Assembly (NCBI RefSeq): GCF_004337985.1
Contig: NC_043740.1
Coordinates: 2,951,616-3,015,615, forward strand
DNA length: 64,000 bases
Source of the DNA: Pyricularia pennisetigena
Taxonomy: Eukaryota; Ascomycota; Sordariomycetes; Magnaporthales; Pyriculariaceae
Reading direction: 5' to 3'
Below, piece by piece: positions 47,858-60,900 of the stretch. How positions within the stretch are numbered: the stretch's first letter is position 1; each line of letters starts with the position of its first letter. The position numbers were made by a program, and so were the translations under genes. Below the pieces are notes generated by a model. That model did not search any database. It had not been told where the DNA came from and worked only from the letters and a program-made list of their open reading frames with translations.

Positions 47858-49007
47858 GGGAATGGGATGCCGGACATTGAGCTGGCATCCAGATGTTTGG
47901 ATATATTTGGAGTTTTTTGTTGTTACTATTAAGCGAGCGAGCGTCTTGATTTCCTTGGGAAATATACACAAATACCTAGATGTTGTATATATGCAAACCG
48001 AACCGAGACTATTACAGCGGTATACAACCCAATATTTTCAAGAGCAGCATGTATCTCACGACATCAAGAAGCACACGATTCGGGTAAAAATAAAACAAGA
48101 GTGATTTCATTGATGGCAGGCTTAGCCAGCAATAATGCATCCCGCTTATGATGATAAATGTAAAAAGAAAAAGAAAAAAAGAACCATCTACGTAAAACCA
48201 GAAGAACAGTTGACCTTCCACCCGATTTCGTCTCGCGTGGCGTAGAGAGCAAACCATTCGTTTTCCTCTCCAAGGAAATCTCGTCTACCCGACGCTACAG
48301 CAACAAACTCCCCCCAAATCGTCTCACTATTCCTTTCTTATCCTTCCCCTCAAATTTTCAAATAACTCATTTCCCATCTCTCTCTCGTACAAGCCCGCCG
48401 GCCAAAGCCGAGTTCACTTGGGGAATCTCGCCAAGTGATACCGCGCCCCGAAATTCGAATGAATCCCTCTTGTTGCTGTCACAGACCGAAATCGGAGATG
48501 CAAAAAAGAAAACAAAAGACAAGAAAAAGAAAAAGGCAGACTTCAAAAGGAATATGAAATTTGACGCCCAGTAAAGTCTCAGAAAATTAGAGAGCCACCC
48601 CGGTATGAATCGTTGATGATTAACGATGGGAAAAGTTGAAAGCTAACACAGAGACAATGAAAGAAGAAAAGCACAACCAAACGACAAAGTGAAAAGAAAA
48701 TCAAAGATGACCACCCGTTATTTTGGTCGGTTATGCAGCGCAGAGTATGTGCAATCCACCCAAATAGGGATGCCTTGCCCAAAATGGAGTCAGAGAATCT
48801 GACCATTATCCATCCCAATTGTTTGCAGGAAGCCAAAATGAAATATAAAGATGCTGTCAAAAAAGAATAAGCCGATAAAGAACAGTCAAGAGGAAAGGAA
48901 ACCATGAGCCATGTCGAGCTTTTCTTAGTGTACAACAAAGCGCGACCACGTTGTCAAGGGTCAAGCAGAGGGCACCTTCTGCCAGAAAGCCCTAGAAAGT
49001 GTGATCG
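47858..49007. other. Convergent intergenic, about 1.15 kb
   Basis: 3' flanks of the carnitine acetyltransferase (+) and PUF (-) genes. On the minus strand it likely contains the PUF 3' UTR. No gene seen. Confidence 0.55.
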
Positions 49008-49118
49008 TCACTTATGCTCGTGACTCTGAAGAAAGACGTGCTGAAAAAAAATTTCCTCCAGTGATGAGCGCGATTCCATGTGTCGCATGTCTTTGGTCAT
49101 CTCGTCGTAGATTTGCTG
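49008..49118 (-). CDS. Possible alternative last exon of the PUF gene
   Basis: If a GTTTAAG donor right after the Trp codon (exon ending at 49191) is spliced to a TTTTTAAAG acceptor (72-bp intron, 49190-49119), frame is kept and 36 residues follow (QQIYDEMTKDMRHMESRSSL...QSHEHK) before TGA at 49010-49008. The sequence is helical, amphipathic and codon-regular, unlike ordinary 3' UTR. The donor is weak, so this could be an alternative isoform, the only true C-terminus or chance. The alternative protein would be 1088 residues. Confidence 0.45.
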   Translation of the reverse strand, partial: QQIYDEMTKDMRHMESRSSLEEIFFQHVFLQSHEHK

Positions 49119-49184
49119 CTTTAAAAACAAGTGAACAGATGAACAATAGTTGAAAGAATGCCGTAAGTAAAAGCAAAGCAGGGC

Positions 49185-52100
49185 TTAAACCCAGGTCTGC
49201 TCGCCGTTGTCGGCACCAGCACCCTGGCTGTTTGGCTGCTGGACGTTGGTAGGGGACACATTCTGGTACTGCTGACCACCATTGCTGTTGGAGTTGGCAT
49301 TCATGCTATGATGAATACGGCCGTAGTGAGGCGGCGCAAACTGAGGGGCAGCGCGCACGGGAGGAGTCTGCTGCGACTGCTGGGGCTGTTGCGATTGGGG
49401 AGCGGGAACGGTCAAGATGTTCGAAGCCGGGAACATCGACTGCTGGGCGCGGTTGTTATTATTGGCACCATTGAGACCTCCAAGGCCGCTGGAGTATCCC
49501 GACGACAGGATCGAGGCATTGCTCGGCTGTTGGCGAGCGTGGTTGGCGGTGTTGATACTGATCTGGCCCTGGGTGGCATCGGCAGGAGTGACCTGACCGC
49601 TAGACTGGCCGCTGCGGTTGTCAAAGGCCTGGATCTTGGCTTGTATGCGACGGCCGTACGGGGTCGATCGAACGGTGGGCAAGATGGGACGGATGGTCTC
49701 CACAAGGCGGTGTTTGGTCATTGGCGTTGAGTACTCCAGGGCAGTCTGGATGACATAATTGGCGAAGGAATCTCGGAGAAGTCGTTCTATCTCGCCGGGT
49801 GCAAGAATTTCCTCGGCAATCATGTCCTTGGAGACGTCTGCCGAGCAGCGCAGGCACTTTTCGATGACGTTGGACGAGAACTTGTGGCGCGACAAGAAGC
49901 TGATGCGGCCGCGGAACATACCGACGAGGGGCTCGGTAAAGGTTGGCTCATTGAGGTCGATGATGTATTGAACCACATAGTTGCCGAAGGGGTCCTGGAC
50001 AAGGGTCACGGCATGCTCCGTGATGCGAGCAATGAGCCAAACCTTCTGGTCGCCGGAAGCGTGGTCGATACACCTCTGCAGGACACAGCAGCCATGGCGG
50101 TGGGTACCGACCTCGACAGCGGCAGCACCGACAGCATCAAAGATGAACTGCGAGTGGAGGCAGCTAAGCTTGTTTAGGCATTTCTGGATGACGTGGTTGC
50201 CGTTCAAATCCTGGATAAGCTCAACAACACGATCACGCAGAGACTCGATGATGATCTGCACTTGCTCCTCGGTGTTGATGAACTCAATCATCTTCTGGAG
50301 GGCACGTGTACCGTGCTGGTTGAGCGCGATGCGCACCATATCCTGAGAGGCGTTCTGAATCAGAACAGTGCGCTCTTCCTCGTTGCAAAACTCCAAGAGT
50401 TTCTGGCAAAGATAGTTGCCAAAGGGGTCAGTCATCAGCTCAACGACATGCTGGTTGGTCTCGAGCCAGATCATGTGGACCTGGTCGGGAACACGACCCT
50501 CGAGCTGCTTCTGGAGATAACGGCAGCCGTGTTGATCTTTGCAGAGCTCATAGATAGTACCACCGACGGACTCTAGCGGCAAGTTGTTGAAGCGACTCAT
50601 GGCCTCGTTATCCATGGCACGCCTGTTCTGAATCACGCGAGCCTGGCTGTCGCGGGTTGTGGCGGGAGTGTAGATGTTGCCGTACCCTGTGTAGTTCTGG
50701 TTGGGGTACATGGAAGAAGGGCCGCCAATGCTCATGTTGGCGAGCTGGGTGGAGAGTAGAGGAACGCCGTTCGAGTAGGCGGTCACGCCGTTAGGACCGT
50801 TGGCGTAGACAGGGGCGCCGCCGTTGAAAAAGCCATTGTTGTACTGCTGATGAGCTGGGTTCTGGCCGTTGGTGGGCATCGACGGGGCAGCAACACCCTG
50901 CTGCTGTTGAGATTGCGTCTGAGGAAGAACGCCCATCTGACCATACGGCATCGCGCTTGCGTGAAGAGCCGAGCCAATTGAGGCATAGTGGCCACCAGGG
51001 CCGCCCTCACGACCAGTGCCGTTGTTGCCGTTGTTCTCGTTGGACAACTCACGGCTGTGGCGAGAAACCATGGCACCAGCGGGTATGCGGCCGATGCTGG
51101 CATTGTGGTTGTGGAAGTGTTGGTTTGCATGGTTGTTCGCGGTACCGCCCATGACCGAGGCTCCCATGCCGTTCTTGACGGTGGGGACATCGTTGGCAGA
51201 GTGGGAGCTTTGAAGCTTGGGCGGAGACGAAAGACCATGCTGGACTGGAGAAACCATGTTGTTCGCCTCGGCAGCCTCAGCATAGAATTTGCCCATGTCA
51301 TGAGCTTTCATATCGAACGAGCGACGGATGGAAGCCACACTGGAGATGCCAGAAAGCTCTGAAGCAGTACCACCCTGCTGCGTTGAGACACCAGAGGCGT
51401 TGCCATTCGTGATCGCTGAAGATAGAGTCTGCAACAGGCGTCTGTTAACACATTTCCAGTCACCAAAGCCTGGGGCAGAATGCAGGGGTGTGGCTGAGCG
51501 AGGTGCAATTGAAATAGACATGGCTTTTGCAGTGAAGGTCTTGGGGTAAAAGTTAAGTTTGCTTTCGTATGCGAACGCATATGAGAGGTCAAACAGGTAT
51601 GCTTGCTCATGTTTGGGGTGTAGTTCACAAGGGTTGGACGATGTGAGGACAAGGTGAGAATAGACTGAAAAAATAGAAATTTGGCATGACAGGGTAGGAT
51701 GGGCAGAAGAGCAGGCCTAAAGTCCGGCAAACAACAAATCTCTCGCAGCTAAAGCAAACAATGATCAGAAAGCTTCAATGTCTCGAAGGGAAACTTACCG
51801 AGTAGTCATCATGGCGCGAGAGCGTAGGAAAGCTCTCATCAGAAGCTTGAACCTGGTTGTATTGGCTCATCTCGGCAGCTGAGTTATCTTCGTCTCCAAA
51901 CAAGAATCGCGTGGTGTTGGTTTGGTCAAGATCGAGCCCGTAGAATCCCGTCCTTGAACGCGTGACTGGCATAGAATAACGATTGAGACTGCAATCAGAT
52001 GAGATTGGTGTCAGTTAACAGAATCTCCTCAGGTGCGAGGCAGCTGTAGATGTTCCTCGTAAACCACAAACAGGTGATCCAAAACCAAAGCAAAGCAGTG

Positions 52101-53809
52101 GTTTTTCTTGGGGGATAGTTATTTTTGAGGTGCTCATGCAGGGCAGAGAAAAGAGGAAATTTACGCAGAGATGTTGGTGTTCCCTTTGGCTCGCAGCTGA
52201 AGCAGGTGAAATGCAGAGGAATATGATAAACAATGGAGTACAAGAACAAAAAGCAGTGGTAGTAGTAACAGGATTTGTTTCGAAACGAAAAGTTTCTCCG
52301 TGGAAAAATGTGTTGGTTGTGACGGGGTAGAAAGATGGTGTTAAAAGAAGAACGCGGTCTTGACTTGGTTGAAGGTCAATTCATCAAAAAAAAACCTGAA
52401 CCAACCACTCACTTTGCCCTCACAATTTTTCAAGCACACAACGGGACAGTTCGCCTGTGAAAAAAGCTGCTTGCACCGTGTAGTGACCCTCATTTACTGC
52501 CTGCTCAGCCCGCAGCACAACGGTCAAGCAAACGGCACTCCCAAGACCTGTCACTTGACATTTTACCACAACCATATCCACCTCACCTTCCAACACCCCA
52601 AACCAGTCTCTCACCCCATCCCATAAATTTTGGGGGACGTAGGNNNNNNNNNNNNNNNNNNNNNNNNNNNTTATGAAGGAAAGAAAACACCGACACTTGT
52701 CATCCATTTAAAAGAAGGGGGGGTGTTCAAGCACGAGGCAAGCTCACAAGCAGATTCACGTTTCAGTTGAGGATCACTTACGCATTGGTCGACCGATGGC
52801 TAGTCGGGTCCTGCCGAACGGCCTCTTCCTTCTCATCTTCGTCACTATTCCTTCGCGTTCCGGGCATCGATCTCGCTGGAAGACCGTCGTCATAGGCAAA
52901 GCCGCGCACCGACTGCATGATGCCGCCGGGCTGAGGCGATGTAAGCTGTGACCCAGACCTGGCTGGGCGGTTGTACAGCAACCCAGGGGGTGAGATCAGG
53001 CTAGATGTCGAATATCTGTTGGGCCGTGAAAAGACACTGGGGAATCCAGCTGCGTCGCGGTATTCGGGGGGTGTCGTGGGCTCCGACTGGTGACCTGCAA
53101 TGCGGCCAAGGTCCTCCTGCATGGCTGCGAGCTCCTGCTCCTCACGCCTCTGCTGAAGGTCCAGCTTTTGCATCTCGGCCTCGAAGCGACGCCTCTGCTC
53201 CCGGATTTTCTCATACTCCATGCGCTTTTTCTCGATCTGTTTGTTTCTTGGTGTCAGCTCGCAGCCCGTCAAATACGTTGTCTACCAACGGCCTGAATTT
53301 TCCCTCATTGCATCCGTCTAAAATTCCGCTGCTACCCGCCCTATGCTACTATCACGACAACCATCTGCAGCGAAATCCCTCATCCACTGGAAATTGACCA
53401 AGCAAAAACCGGCCAGCTGCCGCTGCGCCTAGGAAGGGATTAAAGCATACCAACTGAGCCTTGTGAATCGCCTGCAGGTCATTCCGTTAGCATAAATCCG
53501 CACCCAGGAAACATGTGCGACTAGGGAGGTCCCCAGGACGCAGTTGAAAGCACCCACAGCATTGTTTACGAATTCCTGCGGCTCCGGAGGACCGCGCGGG
53601 CTGGGCAGGGAGGTCAGAGACGACAGCGTCGGTACGCGTCCAGAGTCGGTAGTAAATCGTCGAGGAAGGTTCGAACGGAGATCGTGGGTGTTGATAAAGG
53701 ACTGGGAGTTGCGGTTTGTGTTTCGCGGGGGTGAGACAAGGGAGTTCATCGTGTGCTGATGCTCAGTAGCCCGCGGGGACTGCTGCGAGCGAAAGCGCAG
53801 CTCGTCCAT
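49185..53809 (-). CDS. PUF (Pumilio) family RNA-binding protein, Mpt5/Puf4-like
   Basis: Exons 53809-53558, 53471-53451 (21 bp), 53236-52782, 51988-51799, 51428-49185 give 1053 residues. The N-terminus is Ser/Arg/Pro-rich and disordered. A charged coiled coil (about 92-140, IEKKRMEYEKIREQRRRF onward) follows, then Gln/Asn/Gly-rich linkers. The PUF homology domain spans about residues 585-912, with eight repeats bearing pairs such as HGCRYLQK, FGNYLCQK, HGTRALQK, NGNHVIQK, HGCCVLQR, FGNYVVQY, SSNVIEK and FANYVIQ that each read one RNA base. A Gln/Asn-rich tail ends GEQTWV. PUF proteins bind UGUR-type 3' UTR elements and repress or decay mRNAs through Ccr4-Not. The 793-bp intron (51989-52781) holds the 27-N gap, so an unseen exon there cannot be excluded. 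A possible extra 3' exon is given separately. Confidence 0.88.
52644..52670. other. Assembly gap (27 N) in a PUF intron
   Basis: Twenty-seven undetermined bases within the third PUF intron. Confidence 1.
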
Positions 53810-55832
53810 GTTCGCTCTGAAAGCTGGAAGCCGCTTTCGGTTTGAAGTTTTATACAACTAGGATAACAGGGTCGTCTCCGTCTTCGTACAGGGCCAATGT
53901 TGGCTGGGAAAGGAGTTGCTCTATTATACTGAGGGGTTGGAAGCACCGCCATCCAGGTCAGTGGTCGTCAGGGTCTTTTTTGTTGACGAAGAGAAATAAT
54001 ATTGGATATTTTTCTGGGCCGCTCAGGGCAGCCACAGCGGGGGCGGCTGTGGGAAATCGAAAAAAAAAGGCCAGGGCTGGGTTTTTATTTAAGCATATGA
54101 ATATGTGCCTCGCATCCCTCGCAGGTGTCCAATTGTGCCACGAGTGCAGAGTGGAGGGACACTCCGTACTTCGGGGCAGGCGTGGACACATGCTTGGGCA
54201 GCAAGATACATACAACCCGCATCGCGCCTTGAGCGACGCAGGGTCTGAAGCGGGAGCGGCGAAAGGCGGCAAGGCAAAGGCTCTCTGTCGCAAAGTTTAA
54301 CTCACCTCTTATGTATTCGTTTCTTTTCACACAGGCACACGAAATATAATGGCACACGACGCTTGCCTGGAGAGCCAGGAGCAGCAATAAAAACAAAAAA
54401 TAAGAAATCAAAGAGAAAAAAAGAAGAAAATCAAAATATCAATAAGCTGTGGTGTACAACTAGGGTCCCCCAAAAAATGAGCGTGGGCAAAGCGTTACTG
54501 CGGACGGACTGGAGAGCGGGAAAAAGAAAAAAAGACTGGATGGAGCGCAAAGGACTGGGTGTCGTTGGCTTTTGCAGGTTCCACCTCTCCTACTGCAGTT
54601 CCCACTTCCACCCACGACGTCGAACCTAGAACCCGCACCCGACAACAGCCAATCAAAACCATGACCCAGCCCGAAGGGTACCTAGACCCTGCACGATTTA
54701 CTTTGTAGGCGCCGCAAGGCCCCTTCCCTGTGCTCATGTGGGCGGGCTCCAGCTTCGCTCCAGCCCCAGAAGTCTGCAAGTGTGCAAATCTGGTCTTCGC
54801 TCTCCAATCTAACCCACATCGTGGCGCCTGCATAGGGGGAGCCGAGGGAGGGGATTGGGATAACAATAATAATTGAAAAAACAAAAAATCCCACGAGGTA
54901 GATTTCCAAAGCAACAGACACAGCGCATGGAAACAATGATTTGCAGAGACGCCGGCTTGACGTTTAAAGACGCCACTGGGACGGGCCAGTCAGTTGGAAT
55001 ATCGGGCGCGACGGTTGAGGCGGGGGATTCACCTTCTAATGTTAGCTCCATTTTATAGCTTCTACTTCCAGACACTTGGAGTACTTGGCTTGTCATCAAT
55101 CCCTATGACGATTTTACGCGAGCCACATGGTTTGAAAGCCAAAGAAACTAAAAAAAAAAAAAAAAAATAACAAAAAGTTAAGACTGGCACCTACCTGGCT
55201 TGACCATTCGCAGGTCTGTGCATATGTTCATTTGTACTTGGTACATACATTAACATCAGCTAACTAGTTGTGCATGAGAATTTAAGTAACAAAATGAACC
55301 AAAAAAAAAGCCCTTGGACCAAACTCAAAAACACAAAAAGATACTTTGTAGAAAGGAACCATTGGGCATACGACGGTTCAGCTGCTCAGGCAAGGCGAAC
55401 GAATGGGATTGGGTTCGTGTTGCATCGAGGGGCAGGTTCATTCGAAGCCCCTCTTCTCTTACCACTTTGAGTGGACATTCCCCTCCCCTCGCTAGCTCGG
55501 CATGTCATCGCAATAGGTACGGGGACCACAAGATGATGGATACAGAGCGGTGAGGGTGAACTTGCCGGGTAGCCCCTACTGCAAGTATATCACACCTTGC
55601 CACAGGACGCCAAAGATGGAGAAGAGGGGAGATACTATTCGTAGTAAAAGCCCGCGCCAATCCACGGGTCCTCCGAGTTGAATCGTAAGACGAGCTGATG
55701 CTTAGGAGGCAAAGATACTCGGTAAACTTTGTGATAGTTGATTGGATCATGCTGGATCCAGGCCTACTAGGTAGGACTGAGCTACCGTCTCATTGTCATT
55801 CCATCAAATTGCCGCGGCGGCATTAGTTGGTA

Positions 55833-55835
<3 letters not shown>

Positions 55836-55889
<54 letters not shown>
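55836..55889. repeat. Poly-T tract (54)
   Basis: Uninterrupted thymines in intergenic DNA. The sequence to its right does not resemble a known SINE body that I can recognise. Confidence 0.95.
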
Positions 55890-57262
55890 CCTTAAGTCAA
55901 GTACTGCAAACTTATAAATAGGGTCGAATCTTTTTTATTCAATTTTTGCGTTTGGCCATGAGAGAATTTCACCCTAAGGGGGTAAGAGTCTAGTGAAAGG
56001 AAAGCACTCTTATGGCGCATGCAGACGCCAGATCTGCAGCCTGGAACTGGGTTGAATCACCACAAAGTACACGAGGTTGGTCAGCCCGCCACGATCCGTG
56101 ATAGATTGTTTCTTTTTCCCGTTGGTCATTTATCTGTCGGGTCAGTGCCATGCCAGGCCCCCTCCCTACCTTACTTACCACGTACTGTAATAAATGCCGG
56201 TCCGTTGCGCGATGTTGCTTGCGACCGTCTTGTCCGGGCAGGGGATCCCCAACAAATGGCGACATCAGCTTTGCAAGGGTTCGTCGGCAGCCTGGGCCCC
56301 TTGCTTCAATTGTAATCCAGGAACAATACGTCGTACTGGCTTGATTGCGCGCCTTTTCCACATTTTACCCAAACGTCAAGAATACAAGCGTAATATCTCT
56401 CAGATCGTTCCGGTCGGACTGGTGGCCAGCCAAAACATGAGTATTCGTAATGTCTCAACTGTCAGCCTCGAGGCAAGCTATTCTGCACGACTGAGCTGTC
56501 AAACGAGGCTGTCCTTTATGTCAAACTGTAAAACTCCTGCTTCAAGGAAGCGATTTCATCCCATTCGCTCATTTGCCGATGCCCCCCGCCCTTCTATGCG
56601 CAGAACATTATGTACATTCCATGTCAATAATCACTTTGTTACTATAGAGCCTCAGTTATGCGGTGTGACAACCATGGAGGTCCTTGGAAACAGGTATTCA
56701 ACAGTTGACCACGTAGTTGGTTATATTATGATTATTGACACGACCGGGAAGGCAATTGTTGACTTGAGCCTCTCTCTGTCTGGGTCGAGTGCGGAATTGA
56801 TCGCCAAACAAACAACTCATATAGCACTGCAAAACAGTATCGTACGGAGTACAGTGCCTGGGTCTTTCCGAGATTTGCGCCTCAATCTGCCTCACCGCTT
56901 TTTGGTACTATGGGGGAAAGTGGGGGTGGGCTTTATTCTGGCGGATACATGGTGAGAACAAAACATAAGCGGGTGTTTCGGCTATCACTAGGATTCCTGC
57001 TTGCCTACAATTCCAAGGAAGACTGAGTATGGCCCCGTTTCACCACCATACATGTCAACGTCTCGGGAAATATTCATCTTTCAAACACGAGGCAGAGATT
57101 ACCTTATGAGATCAACTCGCACACGTGGTAATAATTAGTTACTTTGCATATTTTGTTTCTGCTTACAACGTACCTACTTAGGGTAATGTCTCAGGTACTA
57201 CCGGCGAGAGTGATTTGGGTGGGATGCACAGTAGATCCATGTGGGGTCCATTTTTGACCGCG

Positions 57263-57292
<30 letters not shown>
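57263..57292. repeat. Poly-A tract (30)
   Basis: Uninterrupted adenines in the same intergenic region, about 660 bp before the Pol III subunit start. Confidence 0.95.
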
Positions 57293-57293
<1 letters not shown>

Positions 57294-57956
57294 ACCCGAA
57301 AGCTTTGCTGGCAAGCCTCTTGGTAATCTTAACGTATAATACTACTTTGCAAACACCGGAGAAAATGTATAAATAGGTAGTTAAGTACGAGATAACCTGC
57401 AGTAGGCGGGCGATCAATCGTCAAAGCATCGGAATGTTGTTAACTGTGTAGATTTACTCGAGACTTGAGATTTACATGCTCGGGTGTTTTGTCCTTACTT
57501 GAGCCGTCATCACCAAGGGGGCAGCGGACCCTCACTGTTCTGCGACTAAATAAATCATTTCGGATTTATTCATGACCAGAAAGCAGTACATGTAGTATTA
57601 GAGTAACGAGTAACCATGAACGCAGTGGATTGTGTCAAAGGGCTGTCAAGAGTGAGAAAAGAAAAGTAGCTGCTTCATTGCTTGTTTCGGCACCGTTCCG
57701 TTGATGGCGGCCACGGCTGGGCTGGGCTAGATCCTCGAGTGGGACCAGCCGAGGCTCATCTGAAGAAGCTTAAGTGCCGTGGTTGCTTTATCTTATCAGC
57801 CAACGCGTGGGCGCGACGTAGTTTCGCGGTGGGGGACGGCGGGGATGGCTCACGACAAAATTATTTGCGATGGCTGCACATCAATAAGCTCCATCCAGCT
57901 ACAGTGATCTGGACCGCCAACCAAGCCCCAGGCATGCCAGCAGCATTGTCGCAAAC

Positions 57957-60900
57957 ATGCCGTCTGTTGTGGACGATGGCTTTGAAGCCCTGCTGGAGCC
58001 TTTTTACAATGGCAAAAAGCTGACGGATCCAATTTCTACGGCCCAAGACAAATGGCAGCTGTTGCCTGCTTTCCTCAAAGTTAAAGGTTTGTTTGATATA
58101 ACCTCAACATGCCCACAGTTCCGGGAACATACTAACCAAGGAACGTAACAGGACTGGTCAAACAGTAGGTGACCGACCTCGGTTCTTATCTCCCTATCGA
58201 CAGACCGCTAACCAGCCGATGCTTGTGTGGTTCAGACATATTGACTCATTCAACTTCTTCATCAACACCGAGATCAAAGAGATTGTCAAGGCAAATCGCA
58301 TAGTACGCAGCGATGTCGAAAGTGGCTTCTTCCTTGAGTTTACCGACATCCGCGTCGGGAAACCTAATCGCGCCGAGTACAGTGACATCAAGGCTCAGAA
58401 TGAGGTCTCGCCCATGGAATGTCGCCTCCGCGACATGACCTACGCCGCTCCGATCAAGGTCGACATTGCCTATTTTCGCGACAAGAAAAAGGTCCTCCGT
58501 AAGAATGTCACACTCGGACGTATGCCTATCATGCTTAAGAGCTCCAACTGCTGGCTGAGTGGCGCCAACAACACCGAGATGGAGGACATGAACGAGTGCC
58601 CCCTGGACCCGGGCGGCTACTTCATCATCAACGGCACCGAGAAAGTCATTTTGATTCAGGAGCAGCTGAGTAAGAACCGAGTCATTGTTGAGGCTGACGA
58701 AAAGAACAACGTCATTTCTGCCTCGGTGACCTCTTCGACTCATGAGAGAAAGTCCAAGACTTACGTCACGCTCAAGAAGGAGCGCATCACGCTGGCACAC
58801 AATACATTGGTTGAGCCGATTCCGATTGCCATCATCCTCAAGGCCTTGGGAGGCTTACCCGACCATGAGATTATACAGCTTGTGGCCGGTGAGGATGCTC
58901 GATATCAGGATGATTTTGCGGTCAACTTTGACGATGCAGCTCGGGCCGGCGTTTTCACCCAGCAGCAGTCACTCGAATACATTGGCTCGCGCGTCAAAAT
59001 GGGTAGCAATAGATTCAAGACCCCCGGTGGTCAAGCGCCTAGGCGGAACAATGCTGAGGAAGGATTAGAAGCCCTGGCCAACATGATCATTGGCCACGTG
59101 CCCATTCTGGACCTTGATTTCTATCCCAAAGCTTGCTACGTAGCCATGATGGTTCGTCGTGTCCTCATGGCTGCGCATGATCACAAGCTGGTGGATGATC
59201 GTGATTTTGTTGGAAACAAGAGGCTGGAGTTGGCTGGACAAATGTTGTCACTACTCTTTGAGGATCTTTTCAAGAAGTTTCTTGTTGATTTGCGGTTCAA
59301 TATCGACAAAGTACTTCGAAAATCAAACAGAGGTGTGGCATTTGATCCGTTGAACTCCATCACAGCTACGTCTGGTCACATCACGGCCGGCATGAACAGG
59401 GCGATTTCGTCAGGAAACTGGACGGTGAAGCGTTTCAATATGAACAGAGCCGGCGTCACACATGTCCTCAGTCGACTTAGTTATATCAGTGCTCTGGGTA
59501 TGATGACACGTATCAGCAGTCAGTTCGAGAAGACGCGGAAGGTCAGTGGACCCAGAGCGCTGCAACCCTCGCAATGGGGCATGTTGTGTACCTCTGATAC
59601 CCCCGAAGGAGAAGCATGTGGTCTGGTGAAGAACTTGGCGCTCATGACACACATCACGACGCATTTCGAAGAGGACCCTGTGAAGGAGTGGATTCTGGCC
59701 ATGGACTCTGGCGCCGAGGCCTTGAGCAACTTCAGTGGGTCAGAGATGCACACTCCGGGTACCTACGTCATCACGGTAAATGGTACGCCCTTTGCATTGA
59801 CCTGGAACCCCGAGGAGTTCGCCAAGAGGTTCAGGGATACAAGGCGAAAAGGAGAGCTGTCTGCCTTTGTCAGCATCAGTATAAACTACCACTTTGCAAC
59901 TGTCAACATTGCCACGGATGAAGGCCGAATCTGTCGTCCGTACATCATCATTGAGAACGGCGTGCAGAGAATCAAAGAGGAGCATCTAGAGTCGCTGCGC
60001 CAGGGAGACAAAGATTTTGACTACTTCCTAAACAACGGCATAGTCGAGTACCTAGACGTCAACGAGGAGCAAGACACCCTCGTGGCTCTGTACGAAAAGG
60101 ACGTGACCCCTGCGCACACCCACTTGGAGATCGAGCCGTTCACTATCCTGGGCGCCGTCGCAGGACTTATTCCATTCCCCCACCACAACCAGTCGCCCCG
60201 AAACACATATCAATGCGCTATGGGTAAACAAGCTATAGGCGCAATAGCGTACAATCAGTTCAACCGGATCGACACTCTGCTCTACACTCTTGTCTATCCG
60301 CAGAGACCAATGGTCATCACCAAGACGATAGAGCTAATTCACTACGACAAACTTCCCGCCGGTCAGAACGCCACTGTGGTGGTCATGTCCTACTCTGGAT
60401 ACGATATTGAGGATGCCCTCGTGTTGAACAAGGCTTCCTGCGACAGAGGGTTTGGACGTTGTCAAGTGTTCCGCAAGCACACGGCTGAGTTGCAGACGTA
60501 TGCAAACAACAAGAGTGAAAAGATCAGCGGTCCCGAGATCGATGAGAGGACAGGGCAGCCTGCGGAAAAGTACGCGGCCATCGACAGCGATGGTCTTGCA
60601 AGGGTTGGATACAGGATACATTCAGGCGAGGTCATGCTGCGGAAGCTTACCCCGATTGATCAGGGGTCGACAGGCATCGGAAACGATGTAGGAAGCAATG
60701 ATTACCGGGAGACGTCACTTTCATACCGCGTTTCGAACCCAAGTTACATCGACAAGGTTATGATCTCGCAGACTGAAAAAGAACACATCCTCGCCAAAGT
60801 TCAGACGCGGCAGACAAGGCGACCGGAGCTGGGTGACAAGTTCTCTTCTCGCCACGGACAGAAGGGTGTCGTCGGCATCATTGTCGAACAGGAGGACATG

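Larger units (their letters stand above)
53810..57956. other. Divergent intergenic region, 4.1 kb
   Basis: Lies between PUF (-) and the Pol III subunit gene (+). It has a long T tract (55836-55889), an A30 run (57263-57292) and AT-rich sequence around 55900-57500. A 253-codon open frame (plus, 56194-56955) shows no conserved motif and irregular composition, so I regard it as chance. The sides hold the two promoters. No RNA gene recognised. Confidence 0.55.

Noticed and set aside
55890..55940. SINE or tRNA-derived body next to the T54 tract (a GGGTCGAATC followed by T6)
   Set aside because: Resembles a Pol III B box plus terminator, but no A box at the right distance and no target-site duplication were seen.
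56194..56955. 253-codon plus-strand frame in intergenic DNA
   Set aside because: No conserved motif, irregular composition, AT-rich surroundings with homopolymers; probably chance.
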